Origin: Streptococcus parapneumoniae
GTDB taxonomy: Bacteria > Bacillota > Bacilli > Lactobacillales > Streptococcaceae
DNA: 64,000 nucleotides
Reading direction: 5' to 3'
Assembly: GCF_037076355.1 (NCBI RefSeq)
Contig: NZ_AP026968.1
Location: forward strand, 1,318,501 to 1,382,500
Positions within the stretch are counted from its first letter, which is position 1. Each line of letters begins with the position of its first letter. The notes under the pieces were generated by a model. That model made no database searches, had not been told where the DNA came from, and was given only the letters and a program-made list of their open reading frames with translations. Made by a program: the position numbers and the translations under genes. Below are positions 35,701 through 46,064 of this stretch, piece by piece.

Positions 35701-36524
35701 CAGTCCCTCCTTTGACAGTTTGGACAAAAGTGGGTGCCTCGTCCGCCTAGTTGGATTTTCTCAATGATGGTGGCACAACGTGAACATTCTTGACCAGCCT
35801 TATCATAGACCTGATGAAAATCCTGCATGGTTCCATCTTCCCCAAAGGCATTGGTATAGGTCCGAATGGTGGAACCACCTTTTTCAACAGCCTGGCCCAA
35901 AACAGCAATGGTCTGGTCATGAATGGCAGTCGCTTCTTCTGCTGTCAAAGTCTGGGAAGGTCTAGCTGGATGAATCTGAGCTCGCCAGAGAACCTCATCC
36001 ACATAGATATTGCCAAGTCCAGCTACCAAAGTCTGGTCTAAAAGATGGGGTTTGATAGGCTTTTTAGAGTTAGCTAGAGCTACTTGAAAGACCTGCAAAT
36101 CAAAGTCTTGTTCGCTTGGTTCTGGTCCTAGTTTTTTAGAAAAAAAGTAGGCTTCCAAAAGGTCAGGAGCCAAGAGTTCCATAGTACCAAACTTGCGTAC
36201 ATCCTCATAAACAAGCGTGCCACCGTCCTCAAACTGAAAGAAAATATGGGCATGCTTGCGTTCAGGAACCTGATCTGGATAGTAAAAATACTTGCCCTCC
36301 ATCCGCAAATGGGAAATCAAGACCTTGTCTGTCAGGTAAAACAGCAAATATTTGCCACGACGTCCCATTGACTCAACAATCTGACCAGGCACTTCCTTTC
36401 GAAACTCGTCCAAATCCGTCTTAATCATCTTGGTATAGCGAATTTCTACACTCGAAATCTTCTTACCCAAAATCAATTTTTCTAAGCCACGACGAACGGT
36501 TTCAACCTCAGGTAATTCAGGCAT
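35700..36524 (-). CDS. mutM: Formamidopyrimidine-DNA glycosylase
   Basis: Base-excision repair enzyme removing 8-oxoguanine. 274 residues beginning with the catalytic PELPEVETV (Pro2, Glu3). Lys of GKYLLF and the H2TH region ([11 protein letters not shown]) are in place, and a C-terminal zinc finger has CSRC and CPNC. The ATG at 36524 with GAAGGAGG is used. Confidence 0.97.
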   Translation of the reverse strand: MPELPEVETVRRGLEKLILGKKISSVEIRYTKMIKTDLDEFRKEVPGQIVESMGRRGKYLLFYLTDKVLISHLRMEGKYFYYPDQVPERKHAHIFFQFEDGGTLVYEDVRKFGTMELLAPDLLEAYFFSKKLGPEPSEQDFDLQVFQVALANSKKPIKPHLLDQTLVAGLGNIYVDEVLWRAQIHPARPSQTLTAEEATAIHDQTIAVLGQAVEKGGSTIRTYTNAFGEDGTMQDFHQVYDKAGQECSRCATIIEKIQLGGRGTHFCPNCQRRD

Positions 36525-36572
36525 ACGTCCTCCTTCTGTAAAAACAAGAAGCAGGCATGAGCCCACCTCTAC

Positions 36573-37472
36573 TTAGTATTCTTTTTCATTATAGCCAAAG
36601 TCAGCCAAATCTAGCTTTTTATCACGCCAATTTTTCTTGACCTTGACCCATGTTTCTAGGAAGACCTTATCTCCTAGCATAAGTTCGATATCACGACGGG
36701 CCATGCTACCAATTTTCTTAAGCATAGCACCACCTTTACCGATGATAATCCCTTTTTGACTATCACGCTCGACCATAATTGTTGCACGGATGTGAACCTT
36801 GTCTGTCTCTTCGTCTCGTTTCATAGAATCCACAACTACTGCGACAGAATGAGGAATCTCTTCACGAGTTAGGTGCAAGACTTTCTCGCGAACCATTTCT
36901 GAAACTAAGAAACGCTCTGGATGGTCTGTGATTTGATCAGACGGGAAATACTGGAATCCTTCGTCCAGATTTTCACTCAAAATATCCACTAGACGAGAGA
37001 CGTTATTCCCTTGAAGAGCTGAGATTGGAACGATTTCCTTAAAGTCCATCTGATTACGAAAATCATCAATCTGAGACAAAAGCTGGTCTGGATGGACCTT
37101 ATCAATCTTGTTCACAACCAAAATCACAGGAACCTTGGCAGCCTTGAGACGCTCAATAATCATGTCATCTCCCTTACCACGCGCTTCATCAGCAGGCACC
37201 ATGAAAAGAACGGTGTCCACTTCGCGAAGGGTACTGTAGGCAGACTCAACCATGAAATCTCCGAGAGCTGTTTTAGGTTTGTGAATCCCTGGTGTGTCGA
37301 TAAAGACAATTTGCTCCTTATCAGTCGTGTAAATTCCCATGATTTTATTGCGCGTTGTCTGCGCCTTGTCACTCATGATGGCAATCTTTTGCCCCATAAC
37401 GTGATTTAAAAAGGTTGACTTCCCAACATTGGGACGTCCTAAAATGGCTACAAAGCCTGATTTAAAAGTCAT
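36573..37472 (-). CDS. era: GTPase Era
   Basis: Essential GTPase in 30S subunit assembly. 299 residues. G1 is [10 protein letters not shown]3 is DTPG, G4 is NKID, and the C-terminal KH domain carries [24 protein letters not shown] precedes the ATG. It sits in the usual ybeY-dgkA-era order. Confidence 0.98.
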   Translation of the reverse strand: MTFKSGFVAILGRPNVGKSTFLNHVMGQKIAIMSDKAQTTRNKIMGIYTTDKEQIVFIDTPGIHKPKTALGDFMVESAYSTLREVDTVLFMVPADEARGKGDDMIIERLKAAKVPVILVVNKIDKVHPDQLLSQIDDFRNQMDFKEIVPISALQGNNVSRLVDILSENLDEGFQYFPSDQITDHPERFLVSEMVREKVLHLTREEIPHSVAVVVDSMKRDEETDKVHIRATIMVERDSQKGIIIGKGGAMLKKIGSMARRDIELMLGDKVFLETWVKVKKNWRDKKLDLADFGYNEKEY

Positions 37473-37488
37473 AATTTCCTCTTACTGT

Positions 37489-37884
37489 TTAAAATATTAA
37501 GTCCCAGATTCGTGGGAGAAAAATCAATGCGCCTGTTAAGGCTGCGAAAAGAGAGACCACTAATACCGCGCCAGCCGCCATATCCTTGGCATTTTTAGCC
37601 AGCATGGAAAAGTGATAGTGGCTGGCCAAATCCACCACATTTTCAATAGCAGAATTGATAATTTCAAAAGCTACTACCAAGAAAATGCTCAATAGGAGAA
37701 AGAGCCATTCGATTCGTGACACCTGAAAAACAAAACCTGCAAGGATGACTACTAAAGCCGTCACGGCATGTTTTCGCATATTTCGTTCTTCCTTGATGGC
37801 AGTAAAAATTCCTGTGAGAGCAAATTCTAAACTGGATATCAGGTCACGATTTTTCCATTTTCTTTTATTGTCTTGTGAGTCCAT
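37489..37884 (-). CDS. dgkA: Undecaprenol/diacylglycerol kinase
   Basis: A 131-residue membrane kinase with three helices; Gram-positive DgkA phosphorylates mainly undecaprenol to feed the lipid carrier pool. The family motif is [14 protein letters not shown], and Glu near 33 lies in KEERN. The start overlaps ybeY by 20 bases. Confidence 0.93.
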   Translation of the reverse strand: MDSQDNKRKWKNRDLISSLEFALTGIFTAIKEERNMRKHAVTALVVILAGFVFQVSRIEWLFLLLSIFLVVAFEIINSAIENVVDLASHYHFSMLAKNAKDMAAGAVLVVSLFAALTGALIFLPRIWDLIF

Positions 37885-38362
37885 AGGCTGTCAAAATTTC
37901 TTCTTGTAAACCGAACATCTCCGCTTCTTCTTCCGGAGTGTAGTGATCATAGCCGTTGATATGTAAAAAGCCGTGTACTGCCAAGAAGCCCATCTCACGC
38001 TCAAAGCTATGGCCATATTCCTCGGCCTGCTCATGAGCCTTATCGATAGAGATGAATAGTTCCCCAATATAGGCATCAAACTCAGACATCATCTCTGCCA
38101 ATTCTGGATTTTCAAGTAAATCCTCTTCGTCAAAGGCAATTTCCAACTCTGGCTTATATTCAAGGCTGATAACATCTGTCGGACGGTCTGTGTCACGGTA
38201 CTCCAGATTGAGTTCATGGCTACGCTCGTTGGTCACAAAAGTGACTGCCATTTCCTTGTCTTCTTTTCCTAATTTTTGGGCTGCAAATTCCAAAATTTCT
38301 TGGGTTTGTTGCAACATTTCTTTTGAAACTTGACCAGTTTCATCTACCATTTCAATATACAT
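37865..38362 (-). CDS. ybeY: rRNA maturation endonuclease YbeY
   Basis: A 165-residue zinc endoribonuclease for 16S rRNA 3'-end processing and ribosome quality control. The metal site is [11 protein letters not shown] (three histidines). Preceded by [12 protein letters not shown], typical of the family. First gene of a run that goes on through dgkA, era, mutM, coaE, pmrA, rpmG and secG. Confidence 0.97.
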   Translation of the reverse strand: MYIEMVDETGQVSKEMLQQTQEILEFAAQKLGKEDKEMAVTFVTNERSHELNLEYRDTDRPTDVISLEYKPELEIAFDEEDLLENPELAEMMSEFDAYIGELFISIDKAHEQAEEYGHSFEREMGFLAVHGFLHINGYDHYTPEEEAEMFGLQEEILTAYGLTRQ

Positions 38363-38391
38363 GTGCTTCTCGTTTCTCTTTACTTGGCTTT

Positions 38392-38400
38392 ATTATACCA
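38392..38400 (-). promoter_or_regulatory. Promoter of the ybeY operon (extended -10)
   Basis: TGGTATAAT on the minus strand, 30 bases before the ybeY ATG and facing away from the pavA promoter. Confidence 0.65.
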
Positions 38401-38427
38401 CATTTCCATGATTTTATTCTACCTTTT

Positions 38428-38436
38428 TGATATAAT
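38428..38436 (+). promoter_or_regulatory. pavA promoter (extended -10)
   Basis: TGATATAAT on the plus strand, 30 bases before the pavA ATG. Confidence 0.65.
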
Positions 38437-38466
38437 ACTATGGAATACTATCACAAGGAGAGAACG

Positions 38467-40122
38467 ATGTCATTTGACGGATTTTTTTTACACCACATGG
38501 TTGAGGAATTGCGAAGAGAGTTAGTGAATGGTCGCATTCAGAAAATCAATCAGCCTTTTGAACAAGAATTAGTCTTGCAAATCCGTAGCAATCGCCAAAG
38601 TCATCGCCTGCTCCTTTCTGCCCATCCAGTTTTTGGACGCATTCAGCTGACCCAAACAACTTTTGAAAACCCAGCCCAGCCTTCTACCTTTATCATGGTT
38701 TTGAGAAAATATTTGCAGGGTGCCCTGATTGAGTCGATCGAGCAAGTGGAAAATGACCGTATTGTGGAAATGACAGTTTCCAATAAAAACGAGATTGGAG
38801 ACCATATACAGGCTACCTTGATTATCGAAATTATGGGGAAACACAGTAATATTCTACTGGTTGATAAAAGCAGCCACAAAATCCTCGAAGTCATTAAACA
38901 CGTCGGTTTTTCACAAAATAGCTACCGCACCTTGCTGCCTGGGTCTACCTATATCGCTCCGCCAAGCACGGAATCTCTCAATCCTTTTACGATCAAGGAT
39001 GAAAAGCTCTTTGAAATCCTACAAACACAGGAAACGACAGCTAAAAACCTTCAAATCCTCTTTCAAGGTCTGGGACGCGATACGGCAAATGAATTGGAAA
39101 GGATACTGGTTAGTGAAAAACTTTCCGCTTTCCGAAACTTTTTCAATCAGGAAACCAAACCATGCTTGACTGAGACTTCCTTCAGCCCAGTTCCTTTTGC
39201 AAATCAGATGGGAGAACCATTTACCAGTCTTTCTGATTTGTTGGACACCTACTACAAGGATAAGGCTGAGCGCGACCGTGTCAAACAGCAAGCCAGTGAA
39301 CTCATTCGCCGTGTTGAAAATGAACTTCAAAAAAATCGTCATAAGCTTAAAAAACAAGAAAAAGAGTTACTAGCGACAGACAACGCTGAAGAATTTCGCC
39401 AAAAAGGGGAATTGCTGACAACCTTCCTCCATCAAGTGCCTAACGACCAAGACCAGGTTATCCTGGACAACTACTACACCAACCAACCTATCACGATTGT
39501 GCTGGATAAGGCTCTGACTCCCAACCAGAATGCCCAACGCTATTTCAAACGCTACCAGAAACTCAAAGAAGCTGTCAAATACTTGACTGACCTGATTGAG
39601 GAAACCAAGGCAACCATTCTCTATCTGGAAAGTGTAGAAACCGTCCTCAACCAAGCTGGGCTGGAAGAAATCGCTGAAATCCGTGAAGAATTGATTCAAA
39701 CTGGTTTTATCCGCAGAAGACAACGGGAGAAAATCCAGAAACGCAAAAAACCAGAACAGTATCTGGCCAGCGATGGCAAGACCATCATCTATGTCGGACG
39801 CAACAACCTACAAAATGAGGAGCTTACCTTTAAAATGGCCCGCAAGGAGGAACTTTGGTTCCATGCCAAGGACATCCCTGGAAGCCATGTTGTCATCTCA
39901 GGAAATCTTGACCCATCCGATGAAGTCAAGACAGACGCGGCAGAACTAGCCGCCTACTTCTCTCAAGGGCGCCTGTCAAATCTGGTTCAGGTGGATATGA
40001 TTGAAGTCAAGAAACTCAACAAACCAACTGGTGGAAAACCCGGCTTTGTCACTTACACAGGACAAAAGACCCTCCGTGTCACACCAGACCCCGAAAAAAT
40101 CGCATCTATGAAAAAATCCTGA
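38467..40122 (+). CDS. pavA: Adherence and virulence protein A (NFACT/Fbp-type, RqcH-like)
   Basis: A 551-residue protein of the FbpA/NFACT family. In pneumococcus PavA is a fibronectin-binding adhesin without a signal peptide; relatives (RqcH) add alanine tails to stalled nascent chains on 50S subunits, so a ribosome-quality role is likely too. The NFACT-N domain is residues 1-200 (MSFDGFFLHHMVEEL). A coiled coil spans about 270-430, and the NFACT-R domain near the C-terminus has ARKEELWFHAKDIPGSHVV. The ATG at 38467 follows AAGGAG; an upstream in-frame ATG overlaps the transcription start. Confidence 0.94.
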   Translation: MSFDGFFLHHMVEELRRELVNGRIQKINQPFEQELVLQIRSNRQSHRLLLSAHPVFGRIQLTQTTFENPAQPSTFIMVLRKYLQGALIESIEQVENDRIVEMTVSNKNEIGDHIQATLIIEIMGKHSNILLVDKSSHKILEVIKHVGFSQNSYRTLLPGSTYIAPPSTESLNPFTIKDEKLFEILQTQETTAKNLQILFQGLGRDTANELERILVSEKLSAFRNFFNQETKPCLTETSFSPVPFANQMGEPFTSLSDLLDTYYKDKAERDRVKQQASELIRRVENELQKNRHKLKKQEKELLATDNAEEFRQKGELLTTFLHQVPNDQDQVILDNYYTNQPITIVLDKALTPNQNAQRYFKRYQKLKEAVKYLTDLIEETKATILYLESVETVLNQAGLEEIAEIREELIQTGFIRRRQREKIQKRKKPEQYLASDGKTIIYVGRNNLQNEELTFKMARKEELWFHAKDIPGSHVVISGNLDPSDEVKTDAAELAAYFSQGRLSNLVQVDMIEVKKLNKPTGGKPGFVTYTGQKTLRVTPDPEKIASMKKS

Positions 40123-40145
40123 TTCGACTTGAAATCAGGATTTTT
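40112..40145. terminator. Bidirectional terminator between pavA and lytB
   Basis: Stem AAAAATCCTGATT / AATCAGGATTTTT with A and T runs on the two sides; it overlaps the last codons of pavA. Confidence 0.85.
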
Positions 40146-40150
40146 AGCTT

Positions 40151-40300
40151 ATACTCTTCGAAAATCTCTTCAAACCACGTCAACGTCGCCTTGCCGTATA
40201 TATGTGACTGACTTCGTCAGTCTTATCTACAACCTCAAAACACTGTTTTGAGCAACCTGCGGCTAATTTCCTAGTTTGCTCTTTGATTTTCATTGAGTAT
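40151..40300. repeat. BOX element (boxA-boxB-boxC)
   Basis: 150 bases from ATACTCTTCG to TTGAGTAT, with one boxB (ACTGACTTCGTCAG). An extra TATACTCAA just outside the right end makes a small palindrome with the element's terminus. Confidence 0.9.
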
Positions 40301-40328
40301 TATACTCAAATCATATCCAATTATAGGA

Positions 40329-42041
40329 CTAATCTTTGCCACCTAGTTTCTCATTGATTTTCATCATCACACTAGCAATTTTCTCGCCCCAATAAGGGTC
40401 TGAGGCATATTCCACATTCATACCCGATGCCTTGTTTCCAAGGAAAGTTCTGCCCCTATCGATATAATTTTCCTTAATCCACTTGGTTGCACCTAAAATT
40501 CCCTTATCCACATCATCAAATGTCTTGGCAGAAAGGTAAGGGGTCGTATCATAGGCTGTAATTCCAAAGAAATTATTCTTATCTTTGGCAATCTTACTTC
40601 GTCCCCAATCACTTTCTAAAGCACTATGAGCAAGAAGATAGAGGGCATTGATATGGTAATGTTCTTCGGCTTCCTTAAAGGTAGCTCCCTTATTTTCCAA
40701 GAGACTATTGTCAATATTTAACAGACTAAATACCTTATCCAAATCTTCAGCACTGTAGTTTGTAGCCTCTGTCAAATCTTTGAAAAGGAAGGGATTTTCA
40801 AGCTTAAAACCATCAAAATGCAACCCATCTGCCGAATAATATTTCTTGCCTACTTCCATATCAGAAAGATGAGAAGCTACTGGGATACTAGCATTCTGAG
40901 CCACATAGTGATAAAAACGATGTCCATCACTCTCATAATAAGGGATAAAATCCTTACTAGCATCTAGTGCTTGTAAATCTTCTGTTTTCATATAGCCTGA
41001 CAAACCAGAGACAGTAATAGCCAGGCGCTTATCATCACTCTTTCTGTCCTTGTCTAGCCAGACGACACTGCCTTGTGATATATAGGATAGCTTTTCACCA
41101 TCTGCATTATAAATATTGGCTGTGACAGGCACTACTTGATAATAAGCAGCATTTTCATTTGTAGCTTTTTCTCCAAGCCATTTACCATCGCTTCCAAGCT
41201 GATGACCATCAATAGTCTCGTTTTTTGCCATATAGCCGCCGGATTTGAAGTAGTACCAGGCTTGACTTTTAGCATCGTATAACCATTCTTTATCAGCCAT
41301 TTTGCCATCAGATTTGAGGTAAAACCATGACTCTTTATCCCAAATCCATTCATTGACTGCCATATAGCCACCGGATTTTAGATAATAATAGTGACCATTT
41401 TCGAAAATCCATTCTTTCTCAGCATGATTTCCAGTTTCTTTGATGTAAAACCAAGATTGGTATTGTTTGTCAAAAAGCCAACCTTGCTGTACTTTGGCGC
41501 CACTGGCATTCACATAAGCCTGGCCAATCCACTGACTTGTCAGTAAATAACCACCAGATTTAAAATAATAGTCCTTCCCTTTAATTTTAAGCCATTCTTT
41601 CTCTGCGTGTTGTCCATCTGCTTTGATATAAAACCAAGAGTCATATTGAGAATCAAATACCCAGTCTTCTATTACCTTGGCACCTGTTGCACCGACATAG
41701 GAAGCTCCTAGCCAAGCATTTCTTTTCATCTTTCCATTTTGGTCAAGATAATAGAAGGCTCCCTTGTCTTCTACCCATTCTGACTTGGCCATATAGCCAC
41801 CAGATTTTAGGTAAAAATAATCATCACCTTGTTTCAGCCATTCATTTTCAGCATAGTTGGCATCTGATTTTAAATAAAACCAAGATTGATAATGAGCATC
41901 AAAAACCCACTCATTAGTTGCTTGACTACCATCCGCTTTCAGGTATTGTTTTCCTTGCCAAGTACCATCACTGGCCATTACACCCTCTGGACTAGCTAAG
42001 AAAAATAGCAGAGCTAAAAAAATAAATCTTACTTTCTTCAT
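40329..42041 (-). CDS. lytB: Choline-binding endo-beta-N-acetylglucosaminidase LytB
   Basis: Secreted wall hydrolase that separates daughter cells. 570 residues: signal peptide (1-23), about 13 choline-binding repeats (24 to about 300) with the W-x-Y-L-K-S-G-G-Y-M-A pattern, an SH3b-like and linker region, and a C-terminal GH73 catalytic domain. The catalytic glutamate is Glu476 in ALESDWG, 94 residues from the end, the same distance as Glu564 in the 658-residue form known from laboratory strains. The protein is therefore about 88 residues shorter, all in the repeat region. ATG at 42041 with GAAGAAGG. Confidence 0.95.
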   Translation of the reverse strand: MKKVRFIFLALLFFLASPEGVMASDGTWQGKQYLKADGSQATNEWVFDAHYQSWFYLKSDANYAENEWLKQGDDYFYLKSGGYMAKSEWVEDKGAFYYLDQNGKMKRNAWLGASYVGATGAKVIEDWVFDSQYDSWFYIKADGQHAEKEWLKIKGKDYYFKSGGYLLTSQWIGQAYVNASGAKVQQGWLFDKQYQSWFYIKETGNHAEKEWIFENGHYYYLKSGGYMAVNEWIWDKESWFYLKSDGKMADKEWLYDAKSQAWYYFKSGGYMAKNETIDGHQLGSDGKWLGEKATNENAAYYQVVPVTANIYNADGEKLSYISQGSVVWLDKDRKSDDKRLAITVSGLSGYMKTEDLQALDASKDFIPYYESDGHRFYHYVAQNASIPVASHLSDMEVGKKYYSADGLHFDGFKLENPFLFKDLTEATNYSAEDLDKVFSLLNIDNSLLENKGATFKEAEEHYHINALYLLAHSALESDWGRSKIAKDKNNFFGITAYDTTPYLSAKTFDDVDKGILGATKWIKENYIDRGRTFLGNKASGMNVEYASDPYWGEKIASVMMKINEKLGGKD

Positions 42042-42071
42042 TAACCTTCTTCCTCTGTTCTTATTTATTTT

Positions 42072-42080
42072 ATTGTACCA
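42072..42080 (-). promoter_or_regulatory. lytB promoter (extended -10)
   Basis: TGGTACAAT on the minus strand, 31 bases before the ATG. Confidence 0.5.
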
Positions 42081-42110
42081 AAATTCTCTGAAATTCATAT
42101 TACAAACTAA

Positions 42111-42134
42111 TAAAAAATCAAGAACAGATTGATT
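42111..42134 (-). terminator. pyrDb terminator
   Basis: AATCAA / TTGATT stem with a T6 run on the minus strand, just after the pyrDb stop. Confidence 0.6.
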
Positions 42135-42139
42135 GCAGT

Positions 42140-43889
<1,750 letters not shown>

Positions 43890-43920
43890 GACTTTTCCTC
43901 CTTAAATTTTAAGGGGACCA

Positions 43921-44064
43921 GACAAAGAAAAGACCTTGCTAGTGCAAGGCCTCAGTTAAAATCGTACAACAGAAGAGAGCACACTCAAAAAGTCTCCTCT
44001 AGAAAATTGTACTATTCTTTTATCTGACACCTTGTGAGTCTCTCTGGACTCCCCTTAAAGGTTA
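43921..44064 (-). promoter_or_regulatory. PyrR-binding attenuator of pyrK-pyrDb
   Basis: The minus-strand leader has the PyrR anti-antiterminator core GGAGTCCAGAGAGACTCACA at about 44032-44052. Complementary GTACAA/TTGTAC segments that can form an antiterminator follow. Last comes a terminator hairpin GGCCTTGC-ACTA-GCAAGGTC with CTTTTCTTTG. High UMP/UTP with PyrR would favour termination. Confidence 0.88.
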
Positions 44065-44074
44065 AATTTTTATT

Positions 44075-44103
44075 AGTATACTCTTTCAGCTAAAAAAAGT
44101 CAA
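44075..44103 (-). promoter_or_regulatory. pyrK-pyrDb promoter
   Basis: TTGACT, 17 bases, TATACT on the minus strand. The -35 hexamer lies in the 3' arm of the gloA terminator. Confidence 0.75.
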
Positions 44104-44130
44104 GTAGAAAATGAAGATTCTACTTGACTT
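44092..44130 (-). terminator. gloA terminator
   Basis: Perfect arms AAGTCAAGTAGAA / TTCTACTTGACTT followed by TTTTT on the minus strand. Confidence 0.85.
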
Positions 44131-44137
44131 GACGAGA

Positions 44138-44518
44138 TTATTTTTCACGAATAACTTCGACCTTATAACCATCAGGGTCTTTGACAAAGTAATAGTTAGG
44201 TGCAGTTCCTGGTAGACCATTTGGTGCAGTCACTTCATAGCCTTTTGCACTGTGCTCTTGATGAAGAGCTTCAAGATCAGGTGTACTGAGGGCGATATGA
44301 GCAAACCCATCTCCTACCACATAAGGGCCGTGATCGTAGTTATAAGTCAACTCCAACTCATAGTCGTCACCTTCAAGTCCTAGATAGACAATCGTGAAGG
44401 CATGATCTGGAAAATCTCTGCGGCGCAATTCTTTAAAACCAAAAGCATCTTGATAGAATGCGATTGATTTTTCAAGATTTTCTACTCGCAAGCAAGTGTG
44501 TAGCATTTTTGAAGCCAT
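44138..44518 (-). CDS. gloA: Lactoylglutathione lyase (glyoxalase I)
   Basis: A 126-residue VOC-fold metalloenzyme that detoxifies methylglyoxal. Two paired beta-alpha-beta-beta-beta units; metal ligands are expected at His in MLHTCLRV, Glu in YELELTY, His in FAHIAL and Glu in YKVEVI. The ATG at 44518 with AAGGAG is used; an earlier in-frame ATG seven codons up is weak. Follows rplT after a terminator, so it is either read through or has its own promoter. Confidence 0.93.
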   Translation of the reverse strand: MASKMLHTCLRVENLEKSIAFYQDAFGFKELRRRDFPDHAFTIVYLGLEGDDYELELTYNYDHGPYVVGDGFAHIALSTPDLEALHQEHSAKGYEVTAPNGLPGTAPNYYFVKDPDGYKVEVIREK

Positions 44519-44537
44519 ATTTTTCTCCTTTATTTTC

Positions 44538-44567
44538 AAAAAGACTGGGACAATCCTGTTCCAGTCT
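44538..44567 (-). terminator. Terminator of the infC-rpmI-rplT operon
   Basis: AGACTGG / CCCAGTCT arms then TTTTTG on the minus strand, ten bases past the rplT stop. Confidence 0.75.
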
Positions 44568-44576
44568 CATCAATTA

Positions 44577-44936
44577 TTATTTAGCAAGTTTTGCTTTAGC
44601 TGCATCTGCAAGAGCTGTGAAAGCTGCTGCATCGTTAACAGCCAAGTCAGCAAGCATTTTACGGTTAACTTCGATCTCAGCCAATTTCAAACCATGCATC
44701 AATTGTGAGTATGAAAGTCCGTTCATACGAGCTGCCGCATTGATACGAGTGATCCACAATTTGCGGAAGTCACGTTTTTTCTGACGACGGTCACGGTATG
44801 CATAGTAGTAAGAGTTCATTACTTGTTCTTTTGCAGTACGGAACAAGATGTGTTTAGCTCCATAGTAACCTTTTGCTAATTTAAGAATACGTTTACGACG
44901 TTTGCGTGATACAACGCCACCTTTAACACGTGCCAT
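44577..44936 (-). CDS. rplT: 50S ribosomal protein L20
   Basis: A 119-residue early 50S assembly protein with the basic N-terminus [18 protein letters not shown] and a globular C-terminal domain ([13 protein letters not shown]). It is also the likely autoregulator of its own operon through the infC leader, as in B. subtilis. Confidence 0.98.
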   Translation of the reverse strand: MARVKGGVVSRKRRKRILKLAKGYYGAKHILFRTAKEQVMNSYYYAYRDRRQKKRDFRKLWITRINAAARMNGLSYSQLMHGLKLAEIEVNRKMLADLAVNDAAAFTALADAAKAKLAK

Positions 44937-44987
44937 GTTTTATTTCCTCCAAATATTTCCTAGAATTGTTTACTTACAGTCAAGCTA

Positions 44988-45188
44988 TTATTTCAAGCGA
45001 GTAAGCATTGCTTTGATACGTTTGTAATCTCCTGAATGCACCATAGATGCTTTACGAAGATGACGACGTTGTTTCTTAGTTTTTCCGTGGAAACGGTGAG
45101 AAGTGTAAGCACGGAAACGTTTAAGTCCACCAGAACCTGTACGTTTGAAACGTTTAGCTGATGCGCGGTGTGTTTTTTGTTTTGGCAT
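44988..45188 (-). CDS. rpmI: 50S ribosomal protein L35
   Basis: A 66-residue basic protein ([20 protein letters not shown]). It lies between infC and rplT in the conserved order, with GGAGAAAAAATC before the ATG. Confidence 0.98.
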   Translation of the reverse strand: MPKQKTHRASAKRFKRTGSGGLKRFRAYTSHRFHGKTKKQRRHLRKASMVHSGDYKRIKAMLTRLK

Positions 45189-45220
45189 GATTTTTTCTCC
45201 TTTATTTAACTTTCTGACAA

Positions 45221-45742
45221 TTATTTTTTGTCAGTCGCTGGCGCCAATTGCATGAACATTTGACGTCCATCCATTTTAGCACGTTGTTCGATGATTGCAA
45301 TATCTTGAGTTGCTTCAGCAAACTCGGCTAAAACTTTTGCACCAATCTCTTTATGGGTAATCATACGACCCTTAAAGCGAATAGATACCTTAACTTTATT
45401 TCCTTTTTCAAGGAATTTGCGTGCATTGCGAAGTTTTGTATCAAAGTCACCCTTGTCAATCGTTGGACTTAGACGAACTTCTTTGACAGTAACAACACTT
45501 TGTTTTTTACGTTGTTCTTTTTGCTTCTTCTGGTACTCAAATTTGAACTTACCGTAGTCCATAATTTTTGCAACAGGCGGTTTGGCTTGGGGTTGAATCA
45601 ATACTAGATCAACATTAGCGTTATCAGCCAAAGCTTGTGCTTCACTGAGTGGCTTGATGCCTAGCTGTTCACCTTCAAGACCAATCAAGCGAACTTCACG
45701 TACACGAATCTCATCATTGATGAATAAGTCTTGCTTTGCTAT
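45221..45742 (-). CDS. infC: Translation initiation factor IF-3, probable ATA start
   Basis: IF-3 checks start-codon pairing and keeps 30S and 50S apart. The N-terminal domain begins [19 protein letters not shown] and the C-terminal domain carries [20 protein letters not shown] and KMDGRQMF. Alignment with IF-3 of Bacillus relatives, which use ATT, puts the start at an ATA codon (45742-45740) eight bases after AGAGG. Upstream in-frame TTG or ATG codons give longer forms (up to 195 residues) but lack a ribosome site. With the ATA start it is 173 residues. Confidence 0.93.
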
Positions 45743-45765
45743 GGTTTTCACCTCTTTTGTTTTAT

Positions 45766-45906
45766 TAGAGAAAAACAATAGCGGACTCGTAAATATACAA
45801 GCCCGCACGTTATGATAGCGTTTCTTAGAAACTTTTCATCCGTAGGGCCAGGCAACTTGATGTCACAAGGCGAGAAGCTCTCACTTCTGCTTTTCTCAAC
45901 TTTTAT
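45766..45906 (-). promoter_or_regulatory. Leader/attenuator of infC-rpmI-rplT (L20 leader type)
   Basis: About 160 bases of transcribed leader. It ends in a hairpin GCGGGCTTGTA / TACGAGTCCGC (45781-45806) and the T-rich stretch TATTGTTTTTCT before infC. Position and shape fit L20-dependent attenuation; the L20-binding fold itself was not modelled. Confidence 0.6.
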
Positions 45907-45935
45907 ATGATACCAAGTTTTCTATCCCTTGTCAA
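45907..45935 (-). promoter_or_regulatory. infC operon promoter
   Basis: Consensus TTGACA, 17 bases, TATCAT with an extended TGG on the minus strand. Confidence 0.85.
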
Positions 45936-46064
45936 GATAAAAAGTTATTTTTTTGAAAAGTTTGTGTTTATATTTTAGATTGGTTTCCACATCAAAGAGA
46001 GAGAACCAAATTGATTCCCTCCCTATATTAGTTTTTCCTTATCTTCATCTTCCGTATAGGAAAG

